DNA of 64,000 bases from Loxodes magnus (taxonomy: Eukaryota > Ciliophora > Karyorelictea > Loxodida > Loxodidae), in NCBI GenBank assembly GCA_946699065.1, contig CAMPDV010000266.1, positions 310,001-374,000 of the forward strand, written 5' to 3'. The notes beneath the pieces are model-generated. The model had not been told where the DNA came from. It worked only from the letters and a program-made list of their open reading frames with translations, and made no database searches. A program made the position numbers and the translations under genes. Of this stretch, positions 25,204 through 38,200 are shown in pieces. Within the stretch, counting starts at the first letter, position 1. Each line of letters opens with the position of its first letter.

Positions 25204-27348
25204 TCAAAATTCAATATTTCTCAAATCAAAATCCATTTCTATATTTTCTTGTGCTTTTTTCACGACTTCAGGTAATATTTTAATTTTTGTGAATTACTAT
25301 CTCATTTAAATGATTCATTACATATTTACTTTTGAACATTTCTTTAAGCTTAACTCTCTCAAGTTTATCCAAAATTAATATTAAGACCTATATTCATCTC
25401 AAATAGGAAAAGCTTCTTCCGTTACTTCGTCATTGCTTTCAAGATTTAAAGTTCGTAACTTAGAACAATTTTTTATTATTTAAGCTACATCTTCGTTTAC
25501 TAACTATAGGTCTATTAGTTATAATGTTTCTAAATTTTATATTTAGACCATTTATTTAATAAAATTATTACATTCAAGATTGTATACTCCTTTAGTTATT
25601 TCTTAGGATTATAAATTTAACGTTATTTAGCTTTTCTTTAAACCTTATTTTCTTTGTTTGATGGAGATTTTTTTTTAATTTATACAGTTTTTGAAGAAGA
25701 AACTGAGAGTTTCATTTGTTATATGATTCATTTCTCCCAAATCAAATCTCTCTAATTTTGTTAGGTAAGTACCTATCTAGTAAAATGTTTAGTTTGTAAT
25801 TTGATTCATTTTCTCAATTCCTAAGCTTCTTAGATTAGGTGAGTTTTAGATTATGTATAAAATAGTTTTATCTCTAACAAATTCGCATTATCAAAAGTAA
25901 ATAATCTCTAACTTATAAAATTAGTGCTATATCTAAGCTAAGATGTATTCTTTCAGTTGCATATTTGCTTATTAGAAACTAACTTAATTTTAAACATTTT
26001 TGAACATTAATGATCTAATATTTGGAGCCTTTTAGAGTAGAAGTCTTAGAATTAGATCACTTTATTAATAAACATTTTTGAGAGAAACTTCTTACAGATT
26101 AGCAAGTAATTTCTAATTTATGAAGTTAATACCTTAATAATGTTCACTCTATTGCTAGTTATTAACCTAATTATTTTAATTATCTTCAATTAATATTAGA
26201 TTCTTTATATTAGGAGAGCTTTAATGAATTAGTTGAAAAAGCTCTTATTTAAAAGGATTTTTATGTAGCATTTCGATAGTTTCAAGATTTTAATGCTGAA
26301 TAGCAAATAGATTTCTTAAAGCTTAGTCTGAAAATTCACAATTTCAAATGGATAAAATTTTAAAATCTAAATTTTTAATTTTTTCTAAAAGTTAATCAGA
26401 TTCTTTATAAACTGATCTTATATCAATTTTCATTAAGTTAGGACAAAAATAAATAAATTATGTTATTTTTTTATTAAAGTTTATATTAATGTTATGAATA
26501 TATTATCCCTTTATTTTTAAATAATTTTTCATCTTTTAAAAATCTATCATTTCACTCCTTATAATTAACTCTTATATATAGAGATTTAGACAATACTCAA
26601 ACAAAAACTAACCTATTATCTCATTAGCTTAAGAAAGCTATACTGATTTTAAATTTACTAACTCTTACATAAAGTATAAATTATAGTCTCTAATTGTGAT
26701 ATTTTAAATTTTTAAACTGGTTAAACTTTTTAAATTATATAGATTAGGTAAAGAATCAAAATTATTATTGAATCAGTTTTTTATTATAACTTCCCTTAGT
26801 TTTATTAGAGAGGAATTTTTCATTTTTTAAATTTTATGATTTATAGATTTCTCTAAATTTTTCACTATTTATAGGCACGCATTTTAAGACAAAAAATTTC
26901 CATCTAGAATTATTTTTTCTACATAAGATTTAATTATCTATCTCAAAATTCATTCTATCTTATTCTTCGTTTATAATGTTTCGTTATTTACTCTATAATT
27001 ATCTAGTTCCTTAAATAGATAACTAAAATTATAGAAATATCTATTTACTTACTGTAACTAAGCTATATCACTAACATTTAGAAATTGCTTAATTTAATAA
27101 AGTATATATTTATTATTCCAAAATATCTACTAATTTTACTAATATTTTCTCTCATACTTCTCTATATTTTATTTTTATTCTTCCTTATTATTTTTCATCC
27201 CTAGTTGTTCCTCTTGCAAAACTTCGCTTTTAACAGTTTAGCCTTACTGACTTGAAATATCTTATTCAGAATAATCTTCCTGTTTTTATTTCTTTAAGAG
27301 TATAGATTCACTGGAATAAATATTTGAACTTCAAGTATTTTCTGCCAT
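25204..27348 (-). CDS. F-box/LRR protein, FBXL family copy E
   Basis: Minus-strand family member, ATG at 27348 (MAENT), TGA at 25204-25206, 715 codons. It diverges more from A than B or C does. In the C-terminal repeats a Phe codon (TTT) replaces the TGA that most copies have in the CKM-x-IKQM motif, whereas the TGA in NMQ-x-IIQM is kept. It ends NIEF-TGA, which suggests that the second of the two TGAs in the other copies is the real stop. Its upstream palindrome is degraded. Predicted SCF substrate receptor as for the other copies. Confidence 0.65.
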
Positions 27349-27579
27349 TTTATAATAAATATTTAAAAGGTAGTTAATAAAGGTAAATTATGATATAAAT
27401 GAAAGAAAAAGAAAAAGTTATAGTTATGAAATAAATAATTTAGCAACTTAGATTATGATATTTACCTCTAATTTATTACTTAACTATTTATCTGTTATAT
27501 TCACTTATTTATAAACTTTATCATATATACTGCTTATTTTCCATTATACTATTATTATATACTTTATTAATAAAAATAG

Positions 27580-27760
27580 ATGTCACCCACGGTTGGAAGT
27601 ACTAGTATGTATCTGGTTCAGTTTATACTGTATTGTGAGTAATCTCGAATTTTTTCCACCACGAATAAGATGGACAGTTATAGAAGTGAAATGCCTAACT
27701 TGCCTACAGATTCTAGCAAGTGATACGAAGGTTTGACTGATGGGCCATTTAATATCCTTA
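27580..27760. other. GC-rich island of unknown origin
   Basis: About 180 bases with far higher G+C than the surroundings, between the FBXL E upstream region and unresolved AT-rich DNA. I could not match it to another part of the window or fix a frame. It is probably the end of an inserted element. Confidence 0.4.
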
Positions 27761-29193
27761 ATCTCTAATTCTTATTTATATTTTATTTAAGAAGACTGAT
27801 ATTTACATCAATGCTCAGAATAAATTTTTAATAAGAAACTTCCCAATTTAGAAAATTTACACGTCTCAATAGTGGCCAGACTAAGACTGAAAAAATTAGT
27901 GAGAGCATTTGCATTGATATAAATGATTAATTCGTGACATACCTAGTAACATGACATCACTTTGATTAATTAATTAATTTTTTTATTTAGACTATGTTCT
28001 TTTACTATCTAAATATCTATATTTATACTATAATTTCTTGTATCTTGTTAAGTTTAGCTACATTTTCCTATTTTTGACGAAAATAATTTATTCTATATTT
28101 TGAAGAGAAAACTTTTAAAATTACTAGCCATTAAAAAAATATTGAATGTATATGAAGCTAAACAGATGATAAAGAATAGGTTCATAAGATAAATAATAGA
28201 TTTATTAGTTTTTTTTAATTATAAGTTAAATCTAAAAGTAGGTAATAAGGCATAAAGACTAGATTGATTTAATAAAAGTATTTAGATGAATTAAAAGGGT
28301 AATTATTGATTTAAATATATTACTTATTATTTACTCTATTTATCATTATAATATTTTATTCTCTTTTTTTAAGTAATTTGATTATGAAACTCTTATGGCA
28401 GTAATTTTAAATTTTTAATATAATTTAGTTAGGAAAATGCTAATATTTACTATTATTCCCTTTTAATTATACTGTAGATGAGAATTCTTTCTATATAGTA
28501 TTATAAATGATGCTTATATTTTTAATTTCTATTATATCTCAAATTTATTGTATTTTAGATGTAAGTTATAAAGTATTATTTATATCCTTTTTAGTTATTT
28601 GGTAATAAAATATAAAAATGAAGACTAAGATAATAACATTTGATGCATAGAAAAATAAAAGCATGTAGATATAAATTAAACTAGAGTAATTTAAATTATA
28701 ACTAAATATTTAAAAATAAAAGTAAATTAAAAATAAGTAGAAGTAATAAAAGATTCCTAGCATCTAATTAATTAAATCAAATAAAAACTTCTAATCAAAC
28801 TAAAAGTTTAATTGAAAGTAACTAAGATACAAATTTATTATAGAGATAAATAATTTAATTATTTAATATTTCCTATCATTTTAATTGTAATTGTAATACT
28901 ATTATTTATTTCACTTCTTATCAACATCTAGTTACTTATTCTCAATATTGCATTATATTTTTAAATACCAAGAAAAATATACCCTTATACTTATTATCAA
29001 CAGTCTACATTATTTTCCACATTAATTTAAACTAAAATAATTTATTTATGTACGTATCATAGCAATTCTGCCTCATTAATGAAATGGTTAAAATTAAACA
29101 ACTTTATGCAAATAAAAAAATAACTTTTCAAGTTTTTTTATCTATAAAAATTAGATTCCATTCCAATATCTTTTGAAAAATATTGCAATAAAA

Positions 29194-29580
29194 ATGCAAA
29201 AGAAGAAGGAAATAACATTCTTCAATGAATCCTTATTAAAAGAGTACTAGTTACCTTGCTCAATTTTGATTAATGAATTAAATAAAAAATTTCTGTAAGT
29301 TAAATTAAAAATTACTAGTTTATTAATTAGTATTTTGATTTCTATTATTTAGCAAAGTTTGAAGATATAAATTTCTAGTAATTGTAAAAATATTATTATT
29401 TCATACATTAAAAGGAAATAAAAATATATTTTTATTAGTTTAAAGAAGTTAATATTGGAAATTAAATAATACCAAGAAAAGCTGGAAAAAAGTTATGCAA
29501 AACCGAAGTAAGTAAAATGCTTTTTACTTTAAGCTTCTTTTCTTGTATGAAAAGCCAAATAAGGGAAATTTGAATTTAAT
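29194..29580 (+). CDS. Small intron-containing gene candidate, paralogue of 29775-30033
   Basis: Exon 1 reads MQKKKEITFFNESLLKEY then LPCSILINELNKKF, followed by GTAAGT at about 29295. A later segment has a GTAAGT...TTTAAG intron candidate followed by LYEKPNKGN. The minus-strand neighbour ends with a similar YEKPIKGD after a GTAAAT...AAAG candidate intron, so the two look like convergent paralogues. Exon joins are not certain and the function is unknown. Confidence 0.35.
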
Positions 29581-29774
29581 TTAATAAAATTAATTGCATA
29601 ATAAAAATATAAAATATATTTTCAATAAATTATATAAGTATTTTTTCATTTTTTTGCATTTAGTTATCTATTTTACATAAATTTAATAAAAAGCTAAATA
29701 AAAAATTTTAAAGTAAAAAAGTATAAATTAGATAAAATAATAAATGAAAATATAAATAAATTAACTAATTAATT

Positions 29775-30033
29775 AAATTTATGCGATGTCTCCTTTAATT
29801 GGTTTTTCATAAATTAAATTAAAAATAACTTTAAATGTTATATTAATTACATCTTATTTCTTGCATTTACTTTGAGACATCATATTTCATCAAACTGGAA
29901 TTATTTTTCTTTTAATATCTTGAATCTGGTTTAGATAAAACAATCTCTAAGATAGATGCAATAAAATAAAAATTGACTAGACTTCTCTATTCATTTCCTC
30001 TTCATCTTGTTTTATTACCTTGTTTGCCGACAT
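29775..30033 (-). CDS. Small gene candidate, convergent paralogue
   Basis: ATG at 30033 opens MSANKVIKQDEEEMNREV. The end reads IYEKPIKGDIA, matching the end of the convergent plus-strand candidate. Between them a frame change is likely covered by one or two short introns (a GTAAAT...AAAG candidate near the end). The protein is not recognised. Confidence 0.35.
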
Positions 30034-30482
30034 TTAAAATAAGAGATATTAGACTTCTTTATAAATCTTAGCCACCCTTATCTGTAGTGGCATCCAGAAA
30101 GAAACCCTAATGATTACATAGTAATCCGTATTTAAAATGTAAATATCTAAAGAAACTAAAGCACTTTTAAATATTTGATATAAAATAAATATAATAATTA
30201 TTATCTTAATATTAGTCCTTTTAATACCTAATTATCTATAAACAAATATATCTAATAATTAAAATTAATCTAAATAATATCAGATAAATTAAAAGTAAGT
30301 AGTATATATGATAAAGGTTACTAATAAGCTAATACATAAAATTAAAACGTTAAGTAATAGATTAGGCTAAATATTATTATTTATGTTACTAAACTATTTA
30401 TTTTATAATTCTAACTTTTCTTTTTCTTTCGCTTATATCATAATTTACCTTTATTAACTACCTTTTAAACATTTATTATAAA

Positions 30483-32630
30483 ATGGCTGAAAATACTAGA
30501 ACTTCAAGTATTAAGCCTAGCGAACCTATACTCTTATAGAAATAAAAACAGGAAGAGTAATCTAAATAAGATATTTCACTTCAGTAAGGCTAAACTGTTA
30601 AAAATAAAATCTTATAAGAGGAACAACTAGGGATTAAAAATAATAAGGAAGAATAAAAATAAAATATAGAGAAGCATGAGAGAAAATAATAGCTAAAATA
30701 GTCTATGTTTTGGAATAGCAAATATATCTTGGATTTGCTTACTAAATTTCTAAATCTAAATGATATAGCTTAGTTATAGTAAGTAAATAGATATTTCTAT
30801 AATTTTAGTTATCTATTTAAGGAATTGGACACTTATATAATATAAAATGATGCTTTAATCACAAAGAATAAGATAGAATGAATTTTAAAATAAATAAGCT
30901 ATTCTGATGTAGAAAAAATAGTTATAGAAGGAGATTTTTTATCTTAAAATGTGTGTGTATAAATTAGGAATAATTTAGAAAATTCCATTAATCATAGAAT
31001 TTCAAAACTGAAAAATTCCTCTCTAATGAAGTTAAAAGAAGCTGTAATACAAAGCTGGCCTAATGATAACTTTGAATCTCTGCCTAACCTTTCAAATTTT
31101 AAAAGCTTAACCATTTTATAAATTTATGATACTACAGTTAGAGATTAACATTTATATTTCATTGAATGCTTAGAAAATTTAAAATAAATATGCCTCTCAT
31201 AAGTTAATGAGATAACAGGTTAGTTTTTGGTAGACTACTGTCTAAATTTAAATATAAAAGAGTTAGATATAGAGAGTGAAGCAATAAATTACTAAACAGT
31301 GAAAGATTATCTAAAAATAAAGGGATAATACATTCATAGCATTAATATAAACTCTAATGAAAAAGTAGATAAACTTATTGATTTTTGCCCTAACTTAAGG
31401 ATAGTTGAATTAGAATCATCTTATAAATAACCTGATAAACTTTTAGAGAAAATTAGAAAATTAGACCTTCAAAGCATAAGCATTTGCACATAATTTTCAG
31501 ATAAGACTCTATTAAAATTATTTGATCGTAAGTATGAAAATCTTGAAAGTATTTAAATGTTTTATGAAAATCCATTTAAATACAAACTATTCTGACTAAT
31601 TCTCTAAAGCTCTCCTAATATTAAGAATCTAAGATGAATTTAAGGTAATTACCATATCTAAGTTGATAACTAGTAATAGAGTGAAGACTAATCAGATATT
31701 AACTTTGCACAGTTTAAATTATTTTCTAGTCTTGAGAAGCTTTTTGTTAATAATGTTTGATAATAAAGTGATTGAATTTTAAGGTTTCTACTTTAAAAAA
31801 GTCCTAATATTAGATAAATATAGTTTAACAATATGTACAGCTAAGCAAGTAACATATAATAAGTAAATATGCAATAGAAAGAAATTATCTTAGCTTAGAT
31901 TCCTCACTAATTTTGCTAGTTAGAGCATATTTGCTTTTGATAATGTGACTCAATTAAAGATGAAACTTTCTTATTCATTATTTAAAATTCACCTAATCTA
32001 AGAAGTTTAGGCTTGGATAAAATGAATCAAATTAGAGATGAAACATTTCAATAGCTAGGTATTTATTCCTCTAAATTAGAGAGTATTAATTTAAGAGAAA
32101 TTAATCATATAACAGATTAAACTCTAAGCTTTATCTTTAAAAACTGCACTAATTTCTAGAAAATTTTCATAAGCCAAAGTTAATAAATTTAAAAATAAAA
32201 TACATCAACATAAAAACTATAGCTATAGGAGTTAACTAATACTTCTTATGGAAAGAGCAGGTTTACATGTAAAACGTGAATAAAATAAATGAATCAATTA
32301 CAAAATTTAAAATAATTAGAACTAGAGGGGCTATGTTTAGTAAATGAAGATGTAGTTTACATAATAAAAAATTGTTATAAGTTAAAAATTTTAAATTTGC
32401 AAAATAATAAAGAAATAACGGAAGAAGCATTTTCTATTAGAGATGAATCTGGATCTTACTATCCAATTTGGAAAAACTTGAGAACATTAAACTTAAGATA
32501 GTGTTCTAAAGTAAATATTTAATGGATAAATTTAATGACTCAACAGTTTACGAAAATAGAATTCGTATGTGACAGAATGAAAGTATCACACGAAGATAAA
32601 ATAATGGATTTTGATTTGAGAAGTATTTGA
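30483..32630 (+). CDS. F-box/LRR protein, FBXL family copy D
   Basis: 716 codons in one frame, with F-box-like segment and leucine-rich repeats as in copy A. This copy is the key to the code: at codon 192 (31056-31058) it has TGG (QSWPND) where A has TGA, and at 32523-32525 it has TGG (IQWINLM) where A, B, C, E, F and G have TGA. Other shared TGAs (for example after KIE near residue 133) remain TGA here too. The final TGA at 32628-32630 follows LRSI, as in most copies. It is separated from its neighbours by GC-rich islands and ORF1-like fragments. Confidence 0.75.
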
Positions 32631-32805
32631 CTTAGAATAAGAAAAATAATTTAAGTATTCATTAAAAGTAAATTTATTTAATAATTCTATTCTTTCACAA
32701 TATCTATTAAATAAAACTTTAGTAATTCAAAAATTAAGTTTATAATTATTCAGTTGTTTTAAATATAAAAATAAATATTTTTAATATATTAAATTTATTA
32801 AATAA

Positions 32806-33130
32806 ATAATGGAGTTCACCTGGAAATTGACTTTGGACTCTTTTAGTTAGTATTCGAGCAAGTGGATAATTCAATTAATACTGAAAACTAATACTGTTTG
32901 GAAGCTTTCAGCTATGAGAACGAAATAATTTCATTCTGATTTCATCCTTTCTAGCCATTCTAGAAGAAAGGAAAGTATAATATAAGTGGTATCATAGAAA
33001 AAGCAAGAATTTGAGTGCTTATGTGGGTTCGATAAAGCTGAAAGGCGAACCTTTCTCTCTCCCTAACTAAAAGACTGTGTAGGACTTTGTTAGTCCGCCA
33101 TCTTATCTTCCTCCTACAATCCATTTTTCC
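32806..33130. other. GC-rich island preceding an ORF1-like fragment
   Basis: About 320 bases of markedly higher GC with hairpin-forming stretches (AAGGCGAACCTTTC near 33040). It immediately precedes the ORF1-like region at 33369 and could be its 5' untranslated region. A minus-strand frame (MDCRRKIRWRTNKV) is also open, so strand is uncertain. Confidence 0.35.
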
Positions 33131-33368
33131 TTCTGGTTTCTACTTAAATTAATATTTTATTCTTATATTAATGAGTTATAAAATTTCTTCTTATTTTACT
33201 TTTATTAAAATTATTCTATTCGATATTAAAATTAAGAAAATTGGGATTAAAACATTTGAGGAACTTCATTATATTATTTATCAATTTATTCTAATTTAAT
33301 TATTATTGCGATTTAATTTTATCTTGAGTGTTTCTTCTATGAATTTAAATTATAGATCTAGTTTCTCA

Positions 33369-34100
33369 ATGGCTAGCTTCAAGAAAGGTTTCTTTTACAA
33401 CTACATCAAAACAAGAGAGAAGATAGAAATATTTTCTCTTATCACGTCTTAATTTCAAAAGTTCAACCTTATGTAGACAAAAATTAACCAGCAAAGAAGA
33501 TACTAAAAAAAATTCAGAACAGAATATTATCAATACAATCAATACTTCCATTGAAAACTGAAAAAGAGACCACTCAACGTAATCACTAAAAGTAGTAATT
33601 AAAAAATAAAAACAAATGAAGAAGGTGAAGTACGTTTATTCATTATAGACTATGATACCTTTGATTTAGATAACATTGAAATAGAATAAATGGACTCTTA
33701 ATAGATAAACCAGCTAATTTATACGCTTATAAAAAAAATTCGAAGAGGACTTAAATTCATTGAAGGAAGAAATATACGAAATAAATAAAAACCCAATAAA
33801 TCATGAAGATGATGATGAAGTCCATATGGTAGACTGAAGAGCTAAAGCTTGAGTTTATGAACGAATAGCAGGTTAGAGAATGATATTTGAATAATGAGAG
33901 ATCAAAATTAAAAAATTGAGTTTAATTAGATTTAAGACTCCAATAAATTGAAGAAAATTTGCAGAAGACTTCAAAAGAAACCCATGAAAATAGAAAAACA
34001 AGAAAGAAAAATCCATAGACCAAAAAAGATGCCACTTATGCAACAGTACGCTTCTTTTGTGACGTAAATGTCCAAAACAAGGAGAAAATAGAAAATAGAA
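33369..34100 (+). mobile_element. ORF1-like element, decayed copy
   Basis: Starts MASFKKGFFYNY, clearly related to MVEGFKKGFYTT of the intact ORF at 49943. Further on, IEIEQMDSQQINQL matches IEQIDSQQMKQL of the minus-strand copy near 47000. The region is charged and coiled-coil-prone. The frame is broken in a few places. Confidence 0.55.
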
Positions 34101-34639
34101 GAATAAATTATTATACTAATAAATCAATTTTGACTTTTAAGCTAAAGGGAAAACTATATTAAAAATTAACGATTAATAAAAGATAGTTAATGTATTATTT
34201 ACATCTTATCAAATCAAATTTTTGCTAATATTACTTTATAAAATGTCTAAAAAGTTAAAAGGAAGAAATTACATTAGTTTTAGATATAAAAGTTGCAAAT
34301 AAAAATATAAATTAGTATCTATAAATAAATATATACTTAAACTTAATAAATTTACAAATTTATAGAACATATTAAAGTTTTAAAATCTCTTAAAAAAATT
34401 ATTATTGTTAGCTATTTCTAAGTTTGCTTGATTACATAAACTTGCTATTAATATAAGGTGTATTTTAAATACTTATATTTTTTATATATTAATTAGTAAT
34501 CAAAGTAGAAAATAAAAATTTCTTAAAAAGATACAAAAATATTCAGATACATAACAAATATCGAACATAAAAATCTAAAATAGCTAACACAGATTTTACT
34601 AACTCTTATATATTATCTATTACTAATTTACTAGACAAG

Positions 34640-35500
34640 ACATAATTAAATGTTTGGCTTTTTCGCGGTATTTCAACTTCTTTCTAACCAACCTCTAGAT
34701 TGCTCTTGAGGTTTAATATAAAAGTTTCAAAATCTCTACAATTCTTCTACTTGTCATATATGTGTTTCTTGAGTTCTCTTTTCGCCTTGAAATATTTTTT
34801 CTTGCAAATGTTTTCAAATTTTTTACAATATACTCTTTCTCTTGATAGTTTTAGTTGATTTTTTATTTATTTTCATTCTCCAAACTTCTTTTAATGGTTT
34901 CAGTATTCTTATTTAAAGTTGGAAAATTTCTAACATCTTTTCCACAGTTTTGTTTGAAGTTGCAGTATTAGTATCTTTTCTCCTCTCTTTTAGGTTTAAA
35001 TTTTGATTTTTTTTCTCCTTTAATTATATTGACTCGTTTCTTGTTCTCTTAGTTCAATTTAATACTACAATATTTGTTGATTTTCTTCTTTTATTTTGTC
35101 CATCTCTTTCTACTTTTAATGCTAGTTCTATGAATGGCTGTTTTGGTCTTGTAAAATGTTTCAAAATGCGTTAAGGTTTCTTTCTTAGTTCATGAGTCTT
35201 GATTCTATTTCCTTTGCAATTTCAAGTTTTTTCTTCAGTATCCTTTTATCTTTCTTCAGCTTTTTTATCTTTTTTTGGAGGTTCAGCACTACTTTTATCA
35301 GCTAATAATAGTTTATTTACTGTTATGTAGTTTAATTTGATATTTCTGATTGTATAATTTTTTTCAATTTCCTAGGCTTCTCTTCATAAGTGTGAAACTC
35401 GCTTGAACTCAACGACCTTAATAATGGCCTCTTCCAAGTCCTAGTTTCTATAGGTCGTTACTAACTCCTGGTTTCTTGAAGCCGCGAAAAATCCTGTTTT
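34640..35500 (-). mobile_element. ORF1-like element, decayed copy in reverse
   Basis: The minus strand begins with a GC-rich part encoding RGFKKPGVSNDLQKLG, then coiled-coil sequence (KKLKKDKRILKKKLEIAKEI), and ends DFETFILNLKSNLEVG. The end is shared with the plus-strand copy at 22497-23030. Several breaks. The two copies lie in opposite orientation about 12 kb apart. Confidence 0.5.
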
Positions 35501-36052
35501 AAAAAATGACACTTCGTTTCTTTTTATATTATTAATATACTATATTTTTAAATTAGATATAAAATTTTTTATATGCAACGATGTTGGTTTCACTTAAATA
35601 ATATTTTCTCAATAAATTTAATATATATTAAAATATTTATTTTTATATTAATACCTTTTATAAACAACAACTTTTATCAATAATGTTAAGCTTACTTTAT
35701 TACTAATTTACTATTTAATAAATCTAGCATTTTTTTAATATTTAAAAGATTTATCAAAATTTAAGAATATTAATTGTTTTTATACTTTTTCCTTATTAAA
35801 TTACACTATTAGCATTTTATTACATTCATTTTACTTAAGCTTTTATACTTTTTTTATTAAATCTTTATCAAACTTAGTTTAATTAATATAAATACTAATC
35901 TTATTTTTAATTAATTTAAATACCAAATCTATTTTAATTAGAATTATTATTTAGCATTTATTTTATGAAATGTATAGAGTTTATGAAATAATGGAATTAT
36001 TTTATATTTTTAATTTTTTAAATACTTTAATTTATTTATTTCTAGTTCAAAA

Positions 36053-38200
36053 TCAAATACTTCTCACATCAAAATCCATTTCTTGCTCTTTCAGTCTTGT
36101 CAGTCTTTCACAAAATATTTCTATTTTTGTGAACTGTAGAGTCATTAAATTGATTCATTAAACATTTACTTTAGTACATTATATTAAATTTAATTTTCTC
36201 AAGTTACTCCAAATTGCATATTAAGTTCCTGATTCGTCTCTTATAGGGAATGCTGTTTCCGTTATTTCTTTATTATCTTATAAACTTAAATTTTGTAACT
36301 TAGAACAGTTTTTTATTATTAAAATAATGTCTTCATTTACTAAACTTAGCCCTTTTAATTATAATTATTTTAAATTTTTAATTAATATAATTTATTTAAT
36401 TCAAATTTTACATTTGATATTGCTCTCTCCAAGAGAATTATAAACTATCTCTTAGGATTATAATTTTTAAGTTACTAAACTTCCTTTCAAAGTTTGTTAA
36501 CTTTTTTGAATGGAAATATCATTTAAACTCGTGCAGTTTTAAAAAATGAAGTAGAGAGTTTCATCTGTTATATGATTCATTTCTCTTAAATTAATACTTT
36601 CTAGTTTAGATGAATAAATACCAAGCTATTGAATCGTTTCATTTCTAACTTGATTCATTTCATAAATACTTAAAACTTTTAGATTAGGCGCATTTTATAT
36701 TATAAGCAAGATAGTTTAATCTCTAATAAAATCGCATTATCAAAATAAAATAAACTCTAACTTTCTAAATTAGTGTGATATCTAAACTAAGATATTTTCT
36801 TCCAATTGCATATTTACTTATTATATATTACTAACTTAAGTAAATAAATTATCAAAAATTAATTATTTAATATTAGGAGCTTTATATAGCAGAACTCTTA
36901 AAATCCAATCACTTTATTGTTAAACATTTCTAATAAAAGCTTTCTCTATATTATAAAGAAATTTCTAATTTCCAAAGTTAATATCTTATTTATCTTTTCT
37001 CTAATGTTAGTTATTAACTTATTTATTACTATTTTCTTAAATTCATTATAGATTTTTTATATTAGGAGAGCTTTACAGAATAAATTAGAAAAATTCGTAA
37101 TTAAAAGGATTCTTATGTAACATTTCAATTGCTTCAAGATTTTAATTCTGATAACCAAAGAAATTTCTTAAAGCCTAATCTGAGAATTAAGTATTTCTAA
37201 GGCTAAACCTTTAAAGTTTCAACCTTTTAACTTTATCTAAAAATTAATCAGGTTCTTTATATGTTGATCTTATTTATATTTCCTTTAAGTTAGGGCAAAA
37301 ATCAATAAGTTCGTCTAATTTAGTATTAGAGTTTATATTAATGTTATGAATATATTATCCCTTTATTTTTAAATAATCTTTTATCTTTTGGTAATTTATC
37401 ATTTCACAATCTATTTCTAGATTTTCTATTTTTAAACTTTAACAGTAATCAACCAAAAACTAACCTGATATCAATTCAACTTTGTTGAGATATACTGATT
37501 TTAAATTTGTTAGCTCTTGCATAAAGTATAAATTTTAATCTCTAATTATAGTATCTTCAATTTTTAAGTTGGTTAAACTTTTTATATTTTATAGATTTGG
37601 TAAGGAATCAAAATTATTATTGAATCAGTTTTTTATTACAACTTCCTTTAGTTTCATTAGAGAGGAATTTTTCAGTTTTTAAATTCTGAGATTTATAGAT
37701 TTCTCTAAATTATTCCTAATTTATAGGCACACATTTTAAGACAATAATTTTCCTTATAGATGAACAGCTTCAACATCAGATTAACTTATCTATCTCAAAA
37801 TTCATTCTATCTTATTCTTCGTTTATAATGCTTCGTTTTTTACTCTTTAAGTATCTAGTTCCTTAAATAGATAACTAAAATAATAGAATTATCTATTTAC
37901 TTACTATAACTAAGCTATATCATTTATATTTAGAAATTTAGTAAGCAAATCCAAGATATATTTTCTATTCCAAAACATAGACTATTTTAGCTAATATTTT
38001 CTCTCATACTTCTCTATATTTTATTTTTATTCTTCCTTATTATTTTTCATCCCTAGTTGTTCCTCTTGCAAGACTTCGCTTTTAACAGTTTAGCCTTACT
38101 GACTTGAAATATCTTATTTAGATTACTCTTCCTGTTTTTATTTCTTTAAGAGTATAGGTTCGCTGGGCTTAATACTTGAAGTTCTAGTATTTTCAGCCAT
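36053..38200 (-). CDS. F-box/LRR protein, FBXL family copy F
   Basis: ATG 38200 (MAENTRTSS), TGA at 36053-36055, 716 codons, no net frame change. It has AGA (Arg) in the LESINLRE motif where A has TGA, and TGA at the NVQ-x-INLM site where D has TGG. A second TGA lies two codons further on (36047-36049). The upstream palindrome (38296-38310) is intact. Same predicted role as the other copies. Confidence 0.7.
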
